A DNA stretch of 64,000 nt. Source: Angiostrongylus vasorum. Lineage: Eukaryota; Nematoda; Chromadorea; Rhabditida; Metastrongylidae. The stretch is taken from NCBI GenBank assembly GCA_018806985.1, contig JADANN010000352.1:806001-870000 (forward strand), written 5' to 3'. Below the pieces are notes generated by a model. The model had not been told where the DNA came from. It ran no database searches and was given only the letters and a program-made list of their open reading frames with translations. This document shows, piece after piece, positions 32,599-44,600 of the stretch. A program made the position numbers and the translations under genes. How positions within the stretch are numbered: the first letter of the stretch is position 1; every line of letters begins with the position of its first letter.

Positions 32599-32889
32599 AC
32601 TTCTCCTCTCGTTTCGATGTTTTCTTTTGCTTTCGGACAAACTTGGTCCGATTCCTACTTGAGTACGAATTCGAGTGGAGGATTTGTAAGCTTCTGTCGC
32701 ATTTGAAATTTTAAATGCTCGCCAAAAGTCATTTTTTATGGAATCCAGCAATGGCTTTTTCCAGGGCAGTCCAACGTCTTCCCATGCGACTCGGGTTCCT
32801 TCACGTGGCAGCGAATCTTGAAATTAGTCAGAACAAGCGCTCAAGGACGATGAAACAAGGCGAAAAATAATCACGAACCATTAATTTTC

Positions 32890-33010
32890 TACATAATTGA
32901 GCTGAAATGAGGTTGGTATGAAGTTTATCAGGTTAACGTTCCAGCGTCATTGAGTTCCTTAGAGCTGCTTTGATCCGAGTGGACGGTCCACAGCTCGTCG
33001 TTGTCGAATC
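32890..33010. mobile_element. FB element fragment
   Basis: ATGAGGTTGGTATGAAGTTT, GGTTAACGTTCCAGCGTCAT and GAGTTCCTTAGAGC parallel the FB left arm. Confidence 0.45.
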
Positions 33011-33174
33011 GACTCGACTCCAGTGGAGGAAGCATAGCTCGAAGAATTGTATCATAAGCATCATAAACCGTTGAGGTATTTGCAAAAAGCAAAGTAGCTG
33101 AGAGAAAAGGCAAATCAAAGCCCTCAGTAGAGCAGTGAGTAACACGTGAGACGCGGAAAAAGGGTAACCTGGGG

Positions 33175-33275
33175 TTCCTATCTGGCCTGGAGTCCAAATT
33201 TTGCAAATATCTCAGCATCATAATGGTTGTACCTCACATCATACCTAGCCGTGAGAAATAATAATAGGCAGTAAA
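33175..33275 (+). mobile_element. Element D tail fragment
   Basis: AAATTTTGCAAATATCTCAG, CATCATAATGGTTGTACC and TAATAGGCAGTAAATAAATAG. SINE-A follows directly. Confidence 0.7.
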
Positions 33276-33279
33276 TAAA

Positions 33280-33560
33280 TAGTTGGCGTGTGTAGTGATC
33301 GGAGGGAGCCCTGCAATACACATGGGATCGATTCTCGCGCTCAAGGCTCACCAAGGTTTCCATCCCTTGAAGGTCGATAAACTGGTATCAGACTTGTTTG
33401 GGAGGATGGCAGCACTGACTCGATACTTTGGCAGGCTACCGCGAGTTATTGTAAAAGCCAGATATGCATTAAATCACTTCCAACGATGCTTAATGAAGTC
33501 GAATGCATGGCACATCTCTCAGGCATTGATAAGCACCAAGAACTTTATTCTTTTATTTCA
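33280..33560 (+). mobile_element. SINE-A copy
   Basis: Full-length, moderately diverged: GGCGTGTGTAGTGATCGGAG head, ATGGGATCGATTCTCGCG B-box region, complete body, and end AAGAACTTTATTCTTTTATT. Confidence 0.85.
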
Positions 33561-33714
33561 TTTAAATACGTAGTTAATACCATAAAAACGTGTTTTTTTT
33601 GGCGTTTCTGCTTTTACATAGAATGGTACAAGGCGTTATGATTATCACTTATGCAATGTTATTTTCGGGGTTAGCTAAATAGAATAATCTCGAAAATATT
33701 CTTCTAACAACCAT

Positions 33715-34070
33715 AGGAATGCTGAGATACGAGAAAACTCGGAATCTTAATTGGTGTTCAAACCTGCGAATACCCTCGTTGGGCGCTAACGTGTTGTCCA
33801 TCACACCAGCCCTCTGGTTTTTTGTTTTTTTACTTAACTGTGCTATCAACCGTCAACGGGAATGATATGGAAGCAAAATTCAGCAATGAATCCAATTAAG
33901 CCGAAGCTGCATTCGAAATTATAATGTCTCAATTTTTATCTACTGTCCGTCTTTTTTCTGAAGATTACCTGATGTTTCCAGTTTTGCTCATATTTTTGGC
34001 ATCTTTGTGGTTGTGTTTCACATTGTACTCTGCCATGAAAATAGGCAGTAATAAAAGTTAAGACCATGTG
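33715..34070. mobile_element. Element D, degenerate
   Basis: Minus-type sequence (GCTGAGATACGAGAAAACTC, CGCTAACGTGTTGTCCATCA, CAACCGTCAACGGGAATGAT) to about 33945. A plus-type tail follows (TCTTTGTGGTTGTGTTTCAC, GAAAATAGGCAGTAATAAAA). Confidence 0.6.
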
Positions 34071-34084
34071 AGTTCCACTAATAT

Positions 34085-34260
34085 TTAGCACGACTTTTGA
34101 TGCATAACCAAGAACCATCTCTACTCAAGAAGATTCAATACGAGACGACAACGGAGACCCACATCCCTAGAACGGACGACTGTGGACCATCGACTCGGAC
34201 TATCGGCTCTGAGAAAGACGTCGAAACGTTAGCCGAATAAAGAGTTTTGTAACACCCTTT
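34085..34260. mobile_element. FB right-arm half
   Basis: ATACGAGACGACAACGGAGA, GGACCATCGACTCGGACTAT, CGGCTCTGAGAAAGACGTCG and AAACGTTAGCCGAATAAAGA parallel the 38656 half. No left arm is present. Confidence 0.6.
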
Positions 34261-34344
34261 CTCTCTTAACTCTTACTCTCTTGTAGGCTTATCAATGAAA
34301 AAAAGCGGATGTATATATAAACAAAGGACGGAACGGCAAAGAAT

Positions 34345-34414
34345 ACATTGCATTGCGTTCATAATAACGACATTAGGTGGTGATTTTCGATCACGTACAG
34401 GAAAGCACTTACAC
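34345..34414. repeat. tRNA flank repeat, copy 1
   Basis: ACATTGCATTGCGTTCA through GTACAGGAAAGCACTTACA. It matches 34554-34628 in direct orientation with several differences. Confidence 0.8.
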
Positions 34415-34436
34415 ATAAGAGTGTCTAGTGCAACTC

Positions 34437-34440
34437 AAAA
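34437..34440 (-). terminator. RNA polymerase III terminator
   Basis: Four T residues on the minus strand, seven bases after the end of the tRNA-Cys body: the usual Pol III stop. Confidence 0.75.
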
Positions 34441-34446
34441 GACATA

Positions 34447-34517
34447 GGGGGCACGCGGATTTGAACCGCGGACCTCTTGATCTGCAGTCGAATGCTCTAC
34501 CACTGAGCTATACCCCC
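34447..34517 (-). tRNA. tRNA-Cys (anticodon GCA)
   Basis: The minus strand folds into a cloverleaf. The 7-bp acceptor stem GGGGGTA/TGCCCCC contains one T-G pair. The D arm is GCTC-AGTGGTA-GAGC. The anticodon loop is CTGCAGA with GCA in the middle. The T arm is CGCGG-TTCAAAT-CCGCG, perfectly paired. There is no intron, and the next base would give a U discriminator, as usual for tRNA-Cys. The A box TAGCTCAGTGG and B box GGTTCAAATCC are intact. One C-A mismatch occurs in the anticodon stem (TTCGA/TCAAG), where tRNA-Cys normally has T-A. It is probably functional, with a small chance of early decay. Confidence 0.93.
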
Positions 34518-34553
34518 GACAGGTCAGTGTTACTCGAAGATTCAGAACAACAA

Positions 34554-34628
34554 ACATTGCATTGCACTGCGTTCACAACAAGGACAATCGGTGACGGTTT
34601 TCGAACACGACCAGGAAAGCACTTAGAG
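34554..34628. repeat. tRNA flank repeat, copy 2
   Basis: Direct repeat of 34345-34414. It lies upstream of the tRNA in transcription sense, while copy 1 lies downstream. Confidence 0.8.
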
Positions 34629-35104
34629 GTAGTGTTGAATGCAAGCTCTAGAAATTGGGCCATTAGATCTGAAATCATGGATGAAAACGTTTAAGAGTCA
34701 ATAAAAAATTACTCTTGACTTATTTTACTATACGAGGAAGAATCGTTTGTTCTTGTTTTTCAAAGCACTAGTAAAACGCGTTCCGATGATCAATTATGAA
34801 CTGCTGTTTTCGAAATTCAGCGTATAGAATATTCTGTAGGAAGTTCCGCTAACATACTGTCCGACTTTTGATGCATAAAGTAGGACATATAAGCAGAAGC
34901 AGAACTATTTTCATTCACCACAAGCACTTAAAACATTTGCCATTAAGTGCAATGGGTTCGACAAGGATTTGGCACTATGAAACCAAGCTGTCACCTTCAA
35001 ATGTGTCAGTTCAAAATCTCAGCAATACTGAAGAAACCTTCAGATGATGGACTTTTTCAAATAGAACATATCTGCGAACAACGAAGTATTTTGCTGCGCA
35101 GTGG

Positions 35105-35250
35105 TAACGTAGAGAAATTTATTTATATGATCTTATAAACTGATCTTGTTGAGCAGATGCGAGCTTGGTACGAGTCCCACTCGTAACAGCACGGCTCTGA
35201 CGAAGGCAAAAAAAAATCAACGATTTATGTCGAGGTTCATAGAACGTTGA
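35105..35250. mobile_element. FB element half
   Basis: TTTATTTATATGATCTTATA, AACTGATCTTGTTGAGCAGA, a TACGAGTCCCACTCGTA hairpin, GCTCTGACGAAGGC, and the terminal motif GTCGAGGTTCATAGAACG. Relative of the 6349 element with its middle deleted. Confidence 0.65.
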
Positions 35251-37224
35251 TCTTTTGCATTATGTAGAGAATTTGATTTAAAAACAAGATAACGGAGACA
35301 CATGATCTCATATATTTCCGGAAACTACTTTCTAAGGATTCGCCTTGTTATATAACTGTTGAGTCGTCAGTCAGCTAGTTACAAAGTTCTCCGTTGTCAT
35401 TTGAATTGCTGTCATTCTTGAAGAATCGAACTTGTACGGCAACAAATTTCCTTCCGTTCCACAAACATCGGGAAGTGTTTGTGATAACAACCTGGTAACA
35501 CTACGTCATTCTCAGCACGCTTCCAGAGGAACCCATGTTCAACCATCACTCATCACTTCAATGAAAATGTCAGTTCCTACAGTAGCAGTCGAACATAGTA
35601 ATCAACTGGGTAACTTTTACGGACAGCTATTGTAAGACAAGGAATCGAGTGGAGGACGTGCTTAAACCAGTACGTCACGTGGAGACGACTCATTTAAGTA
35701 TACAACCACAGAACCGAAAGATTGATTCGATTCCTCGTGAGCCCTGGAAGATTTAGTCTACTGCTCTTAAGTTGATATGTTTTGATAATATAGAGCATTT
35801 CCTCTAATCTCATGATAGTCGTTCTTGATGGAGAGCACGGTTTTTTTAAGGTCGCTACCCTACCACATTGATGGTATATAGTCATTTCGCGTCACGTGTA
35901 AGGAAAAGAGATTTTAGTCGGAATATTCATTCGAGCTGAAACATGTTCCATTTACTCCCTGTCTTTATGACATACATTTCAAAGCCAACAGAAAACAGTT
36001 GAACCATGAACGAAACGATTAAAACACTGACGACGAACAGATTCCTCCAGCTACTGCAAAACCTACAGCACTTTTGGATATTTAACATTTACAAAGCTCT
36101 AATTATCACTCTAAAAATTCTTTAATCCCTTTAATTCGCATAATGGAATCGGACCAGAATGCATAATGAGAAGACGCCGAACGTGACGAGATTAAGATAT
36201 GGCGCACTGATAGGAGAGTACAGAAAATTAAAAAAGGACAGCTTGTTGTACTTTGTTGTCGTATCTCTTTTAGCCTTTCCACATGAACGAATTAAACCAC
36301 TCCTTCAGGAAAGTTCCAGGTATTGTATTCAGCTCCATTAGGTATCTTAGAAGCGGATGAATACATATTTAGCAAGTAAAATTACTTTCTGGGGTTTTTC
36401 AGACCACAGAGTAACGGAGGATTTGGTTGGCTGATGGCATGGGATTAAACAAACAACCATGTATCTGTTGAGTGACGGTTCTAACCATTGCACTACATGG
36501 AACCAAATAAGTGAATTTAACCGGTTCCAGTGTGGAATGCTTATAACAGTGTATGAAAGAGCAATTAGTCAACTATTTAAAGAGTTTTGTTGTCAACTTT
36601 TACCATTTGTGACCCCATTATCATGATTCGAACAGGAGACATTGAAGTCTTTATGCGAAAAAAACGTGTCCCGCCCGGTTAGAGTATGCAGGTTAATATA
36701 AGACCATAACAGTTTTCTGAACATTACTTTAACTTTAGCTTCCATTATTTCACCCCACTTTATTATTTTTATCCATAAGAAAGTCACGGGCACCTTATCG
36801 GACTCTGATGAGGAATGGGCTTACTCTTAGCCAGCCATTTGAATGGACACTGTCAAGGTCCTTTTTAGCTTTGGGAGCAGTGCAGAAGGATGAACACCTT
36901 GTTGTATCTCACACTTTAACACCAAGAACACTTTGCTGTCACACTGAGTAGGCAAACCACTTAAGAGCAGTTATGACATTGCAAAAAGGCTTTTGATGAA
37001 TACCTGTTAGCATTACCTACTCGTTTGCTCAAGGCCATACATTTTTCTGCTCAATAGCTTACCAAGTTGGAAGAAAACTGAAAAAAAATGTCATTTATAA
37101 AAAGCTGAGTCGTTTTGTAATCGAAAAACCACGCTTGCTGGAGTGAACAATTCTACCCGGAAAGCAATTTTAAATATTGACCAAAATTTTGCAAAAGCTG
37201 GAAGACTCTCCGACTTTGCACTAA
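35251..37224. other. No confirmed gene
   Basis: Mostly unassigned. A plus-strand frame at 35432-35635 has Ser/Thr-rich composition but no domain. About 36330-36510 looks like a decayed tRNA-derived SINE on the minus strand (TAGTGCAATGGTTAGAACCG as an A-box region). Confidence 0.35.
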
Positions 37225-37470
37225 GTTTCCTAGTGCTAACTTTTTATTTGCTGTCTACTATAATTTTTCGCGGCAGGATATGATGCGATGTACAACCACA
37301 ATGATGCTGAGATATTTGCAAAACTCTGGATCGCAGGTGTCTGCTGTGGGGGAACGAAAGGGGCTATTACCTTTTCTGGGTGCTAACGCGTTCATCACCA
37401 CCCGCATGGGCAACTGGACACTTGCTACATGGAGTTTTGCAAATATTTCAGCACCATTGTGGTTAAATTT
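37225..37470 (-). mobile_element. Element D copy, shortened
   Basis: TTTTTATTTGCTGTCTACTA, GATGCTGAGATATTTGCAAA, CGCAGGTGTCTGCTGTGG and GCTAACGCGTTCATCACCAC are followed early by the mirrored end GGAGTTTTGCAAATATTTCA. Confidence 0.75.
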
Positions 37471-38217
37471 CCTAGATTTATTCTAATTCTTTTGTTCGGT
37501 CAGCGCAGCACATGGAAAGGTTACGAATACGGCGCTTTTGAATAAGGAATGCGACAACGAGTAAAAGTGGGGATGAGCTCCTTGAAGAACAACGAAAGCA
37601 CAGAACGCCCTTTTTTTGAAAAACTCGAGCTCGAAACTCAAGAAATCTGAAGAATCATAGAAAATTACGGGCTTCAATAAGTTAAATAAATTAAACCATA
37701 GATTAGATTGTCACTAATCGACAAGAATTTGAATGTCGACCTTGCGTCGGTCTATGCTTATCCTCTCTGCATTGTCTTAATTTAAGCATACGTTAATGAA
37801 TGAACCACATATATTCCTAGCATGTCTCCTTGTTCAGGATAAAGGACTAATAACTGAAGTGACCTTGTATTAGCCCTAGAACATAGAATGGCTTCAATGA
37901 ATGGGCATGACTCGTCTGACAAGTGAGGGGGATCCTTGTGTTTGGGTTGGTTACTCACGTAAAATCGCCAACTTCGGAATATGGAATTCTGCAGTGTTTT
38001 TTCTCTTCAGCATCATTTTTTAAGCTTAAATGTGTCCTACACATCCCTCACATTTCGAAATTTCGGTCCACGTTCTCATGTCAATGCTTTTGTTTTAACA
38101 CCAATTCATCGTTATTCCGGATCACCAAAAAAGAAAATAGCACGGAAACAAACGAGGCCTTTTTATGGACGGATTCCAAGCTTGGGCATTAAGTCTCACT
38201 ATATTACATTGACCATA
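37471..38217. other. No gene recognised
   Basis: An open frame on the plus strand runs from 37981 into element C and is not convincing. Nothing else is seen. Confidence 0.4.
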
Positions 38218-38508
38218 GCATCGAACCCCGAGCTCAGCCTGGCCAAAGTCTGCCCCAGGTCGTCACCTCCACAGGCAGTCGCAGCCCTTGTGGATCAGAA
38301 GGAGATTTGCTACCATGCGACTTTGATACCAGGACGGTGGTGGATCCTGGTAATGGTTTGCTCTTAGCCAGGCTTCCTGATGGAAACGCCGGACTCGTTC
38401 TCAGCCTGGGAGACCCTGCCGGGTAGACGAATCCTCCCGCTGAACATCGCAATCCGACACTCAGGAACATCTCCCAGCCACGATAAGGAGGTAAACCGTT
38501 GGGAGGAT
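38218..38508 (+). mobile_element. Element C copy, 5'-truncated
   Basis: Starts within the family at CCGAGCTCAGCCTGGCCAAA and continues to GGTAAACCGTTGGGAGGAT. Loss of the CCCGTCCTCACTGG end with retention of the other end is the truncation pattern expected for target-primed retrotransposition. Confidence 0.85.
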
Positions 38509-38526
38509 ACTGACTGATACACGATA

Positions 38527-38536
38527 GATTGTCGAT
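38527..38536. repeat. Target-site duplication, left (10 bp)
   Basis: GATTGTCGAT, exact copy at 38656-38665. Confidence 0.85.
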
Positions 38537-38655
38537 CACCTGTATCATATGTCATTCTCACTTGAAAGTCGAGTGACCCCAGCTAGCTCCAGTAAATCTT
38601 CCACTTCTCCCCTGTCGCGTGGAAATGTGGCCCAGTGGGTTCCGCTTGCTCTGTG
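38537..38655 (-). mobile_element. RTE 3' fragment (5'-truncated insertion)
   Basis: 119 bp equal to the LINE 3' end in antisense: CACCTGTATCAT, GAAAGTCGAGTGACC, AAATCTTCCAC, CCCAGTGGGTTCCGCTTGCTC. Exact 10-bp flanks make it a genuine truncated retrotransposition event. Confidence 0.9.
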
Positions 38656-38910
38656 GATTGTCGATGTGAAAAGAAACGATTATCAGTCGACAATCAGTCA
38701 ACAACCATCCTGTGTAAAAGAACACCGCTGAGTGAGATTACTAAATTCGAGTGATAGCCCACTCAAGAGGATTTGATTCGATACGACTACGAAGACCAAC
38801 AACAGGAGGACGAACGGCTGCGGACCATCGACCCGGATCAACGGCTCCGAAAGAGACGAAGACGTTAAAACGTTGGCCATAATAGAAGTTATATTACAAC
38901 CTCTTGTAGA
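38656..38910. mobile_element. FB right-arm half
   Basis: ATCCTGTGTAAAAGAACACC, GAGTGATAGCCCACTCAAG, GGACCATCGACCCGGATCAA, GAAAGAGACGAAGACGTTAA and AACGTTGGCCATAATAGAAG. It received the RTE fragment at its left edge. A terminal motif of the family lies a little further on (38975-38994). Confidence 0.65.
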
Positions 38911-39775
38911 TTGAATAGTGAAAAATAGATGAAATGTTTGGAAAAACTGATGTTTGAAAAACTATTTAATCAATGGCGAGGTTAATAGAAAGTCGGTCGT
39001 GGGAATTACTTCAAGAAAAAGAGATGTTGATTATTGACGTAGATGTTAAGAGAAAGTGAGTTTAGTAAAGTATCGCAAGATCCAAGGAAACATCAATTCT
39101 AGCAATATTGAACTATATTCATTAAGAGGAAGAAATAATCGAATAGCAACCGAACTCACACAAAAAACCGAAGACATTCATAGATGACAGATACAAAACA
39201 ATGAGCTGCATGAAAAAAAAGGGTTGAGACCTGGACAGTATGCGAAAACGGGTCAAATGAATAATGAATGGATAAGCAAAGATCCTTAGTAGCGACTGTT
39301 TTAGCTAGTACAAAAGATAACTTTTACACATGAGGTACAAATGTACACATAATATTTATGTGCATTTATTTATGATATAGAAGCAGGCCTGAGCTAGATG
39401 AGCTCACGCTGCACAGACCAAGATATCTACGACCACATTCTTAGACTTTTTCTTCTAAACTTCCGTGCAGAGTGACCTGAGGGATCACGATACAGGTGAA
39501 GTACGGCAGCAACTAGTAGCCCCTCGACGAATGCCAACCAAAAGCAGAAAAATATGCGAGCACATTTACGAGACTAGCATATCCCTAATGGAAACCGTTA
39601 ACTAGTGATGTTACTGTAACCATTGAGAAAAAACAAGTTGAAATCACAGTAGTGCGGAGCCACCACAGAAACATGATCGGCTCGTAAATGTTCACGAACA
39701 ACAATAGGCATAAGTTGTAGAAGCCATAAAACACACCACACGTAAAACAGATATTCACACATGGACAAACACAGG
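38911..39775. other. No gene recognised
   Basis: Besides the FB terminal motif near 38975 no feature is seen. Confidence 0.45.
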
Positions 39776-39791
39776 ATACACACACATATAT

Positions 39792-39840
<49 letters not shown>

Positions 39841-39945
39841 GACACGCACGCACACCGACACTTGCACACAGACATCGACACACACACACAGACACACACA
39901 CACCGACACAACACACCCCGACGCACACACGCCATGTGCAGAAAA
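39776..39945. repeat. (CA)n microsatellite
   Basis: Long CA tract with CACACCGACA interruptions. The open frames through it on all strands (His/Thr-, Cys/Val-rich) are artefacts. Confidence 0.95.
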
Positions 39946-40384
39946 AAGTAATAATAAGAAAAACAAAGACGAAGTAGAATAGGATAGTGATTGTCCAGTG
40001 AGAATGCGATAACGTGCAGTTTCTCTCCAAAAAGATGTTCTTCTGGTGATTTCTAAAAAAGCGAAACGCTAAAATCCGGCGTTAGTAAATTTCACTGCGA
40101 TACTCCACAACATTCATGTACAGTTCGCGAATTTTTCTGAGCAAAGATGATTTCAGAATGACCAAAATTTTCATCAAAAATTCTCCACAGGCGTGCTGTG
40201 AAGCATTAAGCTTAGGTCTTATTAAGCAAAACAAAATCTAATAAATACCAATATTACTGCTCTAAGTTATTTCCGATGGCTGTCTCTTCCCGTGAATAAG
40301 GCATATTAATGACGTAACCTAAGAATAACAAAAAAAGTACATGTTCGCTATTATGCGACATTTCCACGTTTTTAATATTCTTGT
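39946..40384. other. No gene recognised
   Basis: No supported feature. Confidence 0.45.
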
Positions 40385-40480
40385 ATAATTACTCCCCGGA
40401 AAGGACAATAGCGCGTTCGTTTCCCACCGCAGACACCTGCGGTCCGGAGTTTTGCAAATATCTCAGCGTCGTTGTAGTTG
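40385..40480 (+). mobile_element. Element D right-end fragment
   Basis: ATTACTCCCCGGAAAGGACA, ATAGCGCGTTCGTTTCCCAC and GGTCCGGAGTTTTGCAAATA. It is nearly identical to the 16809-16933 arm, so probably the same subfamily. Confidence 0.8.
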
Positions 40481-41591
40481 AAAAAAAATAGCTTTGAGCG
40501 ACTTGTTTCAGATGAAACGGTCACAATGTCGAAGTAGGGCTGCTCTGCGGGCTCCCTTAAACCAAAATATTTTAGGGACTCTAAGAACATAGCACTTGTG
40601 GTACGAAGCCCATTAATTTTTTTTCATAGCTTTTGTTGGCGGAAAGGTCCCAATGGGCAACATCCAAGAGGGCAACATCCAAGAGTTTTTCAAATATCTC
40701 CCAACCATGATAGGGTTTTTCCTCAGGTAAGCCTCCGAATGCAGTTCTACCTTCTCTTTATCCTAGGCTACTCTACATGGGGAAAAATTGCCGATGTAAA
40801 TAGTTGTTGAGCATTCACGGGCAGTATGAGGTGGTAAACCCACTTAGGGCTGTGGAATCGCACAGAATTTATTCCTATAATCAGGCAAATCATAAACGTA
40901 GATGTTTGCGGAAGGCAGAATATTCACCGTTTTTCTGTACGAAAGATTTCAGAGATCTTAGCCGAAACTGTGGGATAATCAAAATCCACAACTGTTTCAA
41001 TGAGGTTACTTAGACGATTATTTGAAAAAACAACGTCGCACTCCATTAGGAGGACGGACAGGGGTATAAATACTGACTGAACTACTTATGCACTTCCTGT
41101 AATTATAACTACGTTATAAACTATACATTTATGAGCTTATTTTCCCGACTAAACAAAATAATTCTTGTAGTCAGTGTACTTTTATTCAATAAAGGCATTG
41201 ACTGTAAATCCTGACGTAATGAAGCGCACATTGCATTTCTACTTCCCTTAGATACGCAACAACCAACAAAGGAACTCTTTCTGCTTCTTGTCTTCAAGAA
41301 ATCCTCGTCAATTATATGCGCCAGACTTCTCTCACAGTGCTAAATTACTTACACCTCCCCTTTTCACCTAGTCATATTCAGACATAAATGTGGAGGGACG
41401 CTTTGTACATCCAGATGATACCCGACATACGGATTTAGGGTCAAATTTAGCAATCAGATGAATAGGAAGTACATGAGAGCGGTTCGGATTCATCCTCAAG
41501 TCCCGCAAGTCTACTGTGGGTGACTAGGAAAACTAGCTATGGGTCTAATCAGCCCTAATGCTAGATACTGCTGAACCATCTTGATTTACTG
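40481..41591. other. No gene recognised
   Basis: A short direct repeat (GGGCAACATCCAAGAG, near 40656-40686) is the only structure seen. Confidence 0.4.
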
Positions 41592-41601
41592 TTATGCATG
41601 G
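41592..41601. repeat. Target-site duplication, left (10 bp)
   Basis: TTATGCATGG, repeated with one change (TTATCCATGG) at 44826-44835. Confidence 0.75.
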
Positions 41602-44600
41602 CCACGGATCTCCCTCATATGAGGGATCTCGAGCCGGTTAGTCGCGAAGCAACGTGGCGCGTCCACAGGTGGCGGATAGGGGGGTTAATCGCGGACCAAA
41701 AGCGACCTTTGCTTCCCTGAGACGCAGGCGGATCCAGGGTATGGACTCTCTGTTTCTGCTGCGCCGATTTGGCACATACTTTCTATTCATGCACGCGTGT
41801 GTGGGTGCGTTCTGGTTTGTGCAGATTGTATTCTACGAGTCAACTCGGCCAAAATCCTGCAGTCAAAGTGACAGGGAAGTACATGGGAGGCGGTTAGGAG
41901 TCGCCTCCCAACAAATGAGCTCCATGTCCACTCTGGGAGAGCCTGGCAAGCTACCCGTGAGTATACCAAGCCCCTCACGTTCAGAGCCCAGCAAGCTATA
42001 CGTGGGTATCAAAAAAGCTAAACACAGTAAAAAAAACGGGACCTCATTCCCTGACCCCGAAAGAGCCCCCAATTCGACAGCGTTGGGTAGGACGAGTACA
42101 GGGAGAGGCTGCGTAAAATCTCAGGGCCAATGGAAGCTGCCTGGATTTCAAAGAACTATGGTGACGATCTGTACCTACAATGCATGTACACTTGCACCCG
42201 AGTCCTCGATAGAAGACTTGCTCATGCAAGCAAGAAGGATAAAGTACGACGTCATCGGCCTGGCCGAGACGAGAAGACGCCAGCCTTTCAACGCCGTCTA
42301 TGACACCGGAGAAGAACTGTTCCTCGGAACATGCGACAGTAGAGGAGTTGGCGGCGTCGGCGTTCTCGTCAACACGAGTTTGTCCATGAACATCGATTCA
42401 TTCGAACAACTTACAACCCGAATCGGACGTTTACGATTAAAGAGATGTGGATCAATTCCGGCTTTGACAATCTTCGTCGTTTACGCGCCGACATCAAACT
42501 ATGACGAAGAAGAAGTCGAAGCATTCTATATGGACTTTGGAGAAGTTCTACAGAGAAAACCACACATTCTTCAAGGTCATCATTGGAGATTTCAGCAAGA
42601 TGGACCAAGAAGAACGTCTGAAGAACGTCACATTGGGACCCACAGATTAGAATGGAAGGAACAGGGTGAGCGGCTATCTGAGTTTATCATGGCGACCAAG
42701 ACAATCCATGGTAACTCACAATTCCAGAAGCCCCACCCTCAGCGCTGGACGTGGGAGTCTCCCGAATGGAGAGTACCATAACGAAATAGACCACATCATA
42801 GTAAATAGAAGGTTTTGCCTAACCGATGTCGCTGTTGACCCAAAATTCTACACGGGATCAGACCACCGTCTCCTTCGTGCAAGATTCTATTTCTCGCTCA
42901 AAGGAGAAAAAAGCGGCTAGATTCAGAAACCGAAGTCCCAGAACCACCGTAAACTGGGACTTATTCAATTCATTAGTCGGCTGTTGGGAAGATGCCGTTG
43001 TCGACAACATCGGCGAAGAATACGATCGGCTCATTTAACATCTTCACGTTAGCGCTATGAAAGCTGAGAGCCCGAAAGTCACCAAGAGACGTTTGTCTCT
43101 AGAAACACTCGAGCTAATACGCCAGCGTGGAGTCGTACGAGCTGCAGGCAAGGCAATGGAGAAAATTATTCACTAATACTACTCGGATCTCTTCGATAGC
43201 CACGTCCACCTTCCGTCATATGAAATAAAGGAGGATGGATATGTTGTACCGCCGGTTCTCCCTTCCGAAATCCGATATGCCAATTTCGTCGGTGAGAAAA
43301 TCGAACAACACCAGGTCCGGAGAGGATAAGACCAGAGCACCTGAAGAACCTTCCGTCAGTCCTCGTAAACACACTGGCTTGGCTCTTCACACGTTACCTG
43401 TCCGAATGCAAGGTCCCTACCCACTGGAAGACCAGCAAGACCGTGTTATTGTTCAAGAAGGGTGACCTACAGGATATCGGCAACTATCGTCCAATCTGCT
43501 TACTGTCTGTCGTCTACAAACTTTTCACTCGAGTCATCCTAAACAGGATTGGCAGAACACTGGACGAAGGACAGCCATGTGAGCAAGCAGGGGTTTCGAA
43601 AAGGATTTAGTACGATGGACCACATCCACACGGTAACAAGGCTCATTGAAGTATCGCGAGAGTACAAAAGACCGCTCTGTCTCACCCTTCATCGGTTTAC
43701 AGAAGGCCTTTTGATTCAACTGAAATAGAAGCAGTCATGGAAGCCCCTGTATAGTCAAAGGAGTCCCTACTCAGTACATAAAGATTCTTCCTGAGCTGTA
43801 CAAAAAATTTCACAACCAAGGTATCACCATTCTACGACGATATATCATTGACGTCAAAAGAGAAGTTAGGCAAGGCGATACCATCTCGCCAAAATTATTT
43901 ACCGCCACCCTCCAGAACGTCATGCAAACATTGGAGTGGGATAATATAGGGAGTGAAAATCGATGGCCGGCAGTTACACCATCTTCGCTTTCCTGATGAC
44001 ATCGTCCTTATAACACCAAACGTTAGCCAAGCGGAACGTATGCTTACCGACTTTGATAAAGCCTGTGGAAAGATTGGTCTTTGACTAAATCTCACAAAAA
44101 CGATGTTCATGAAGATCGGATTGGTTTCGTATGCCCCATTCATGCTCAACGAAACGAATATCTCCGAATGCTCCAGTTATATCTATCTAAGTCGAGAAAT
44201 CAATATGATGAATGACTTACCTCAAAAGTTGAGCAGCAGGAAACGACGACCTGGGGAAGCTGTCAACAGCATCGAGGATGTAGTGAGGAGAACAAAGAAC
44301 CCCCTAACTCCGTGCCCAGCTTTTCGACTCAACGGTACTTCCTGCCCTAACGTATGCGTCAGAAACTTGGTCGCTGCGTAAGCAGGATGAAAGGTCACTT
44401 AGCGTTATCGAACGCGCAGTCGAAAGGGTCGATGCTAGGACTATCCCGTTCTACACAAGTAAGCGAAGGGATCCGAAGCTCCGATCTTCGTCGACGATCA
44501 AAAATCAAAGATGCCGTTCTGTACGCCAAACAATCGAAGATAAGGTGGGCCGGACACGTAATGCTTATGAATGACAACCGATGGACAAGAGCCGTTAGTG

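Noticed and set aside
37981..38367. 128-codon plus-strand frame
   Set aside because: Its second half is element C sequence; the frame is not kept in other copies.
39585..40030. Cys/Val-rich frames of up to 122 codons
   Set aside because: Translation of a (CA)n/(TG)n microsatellite.
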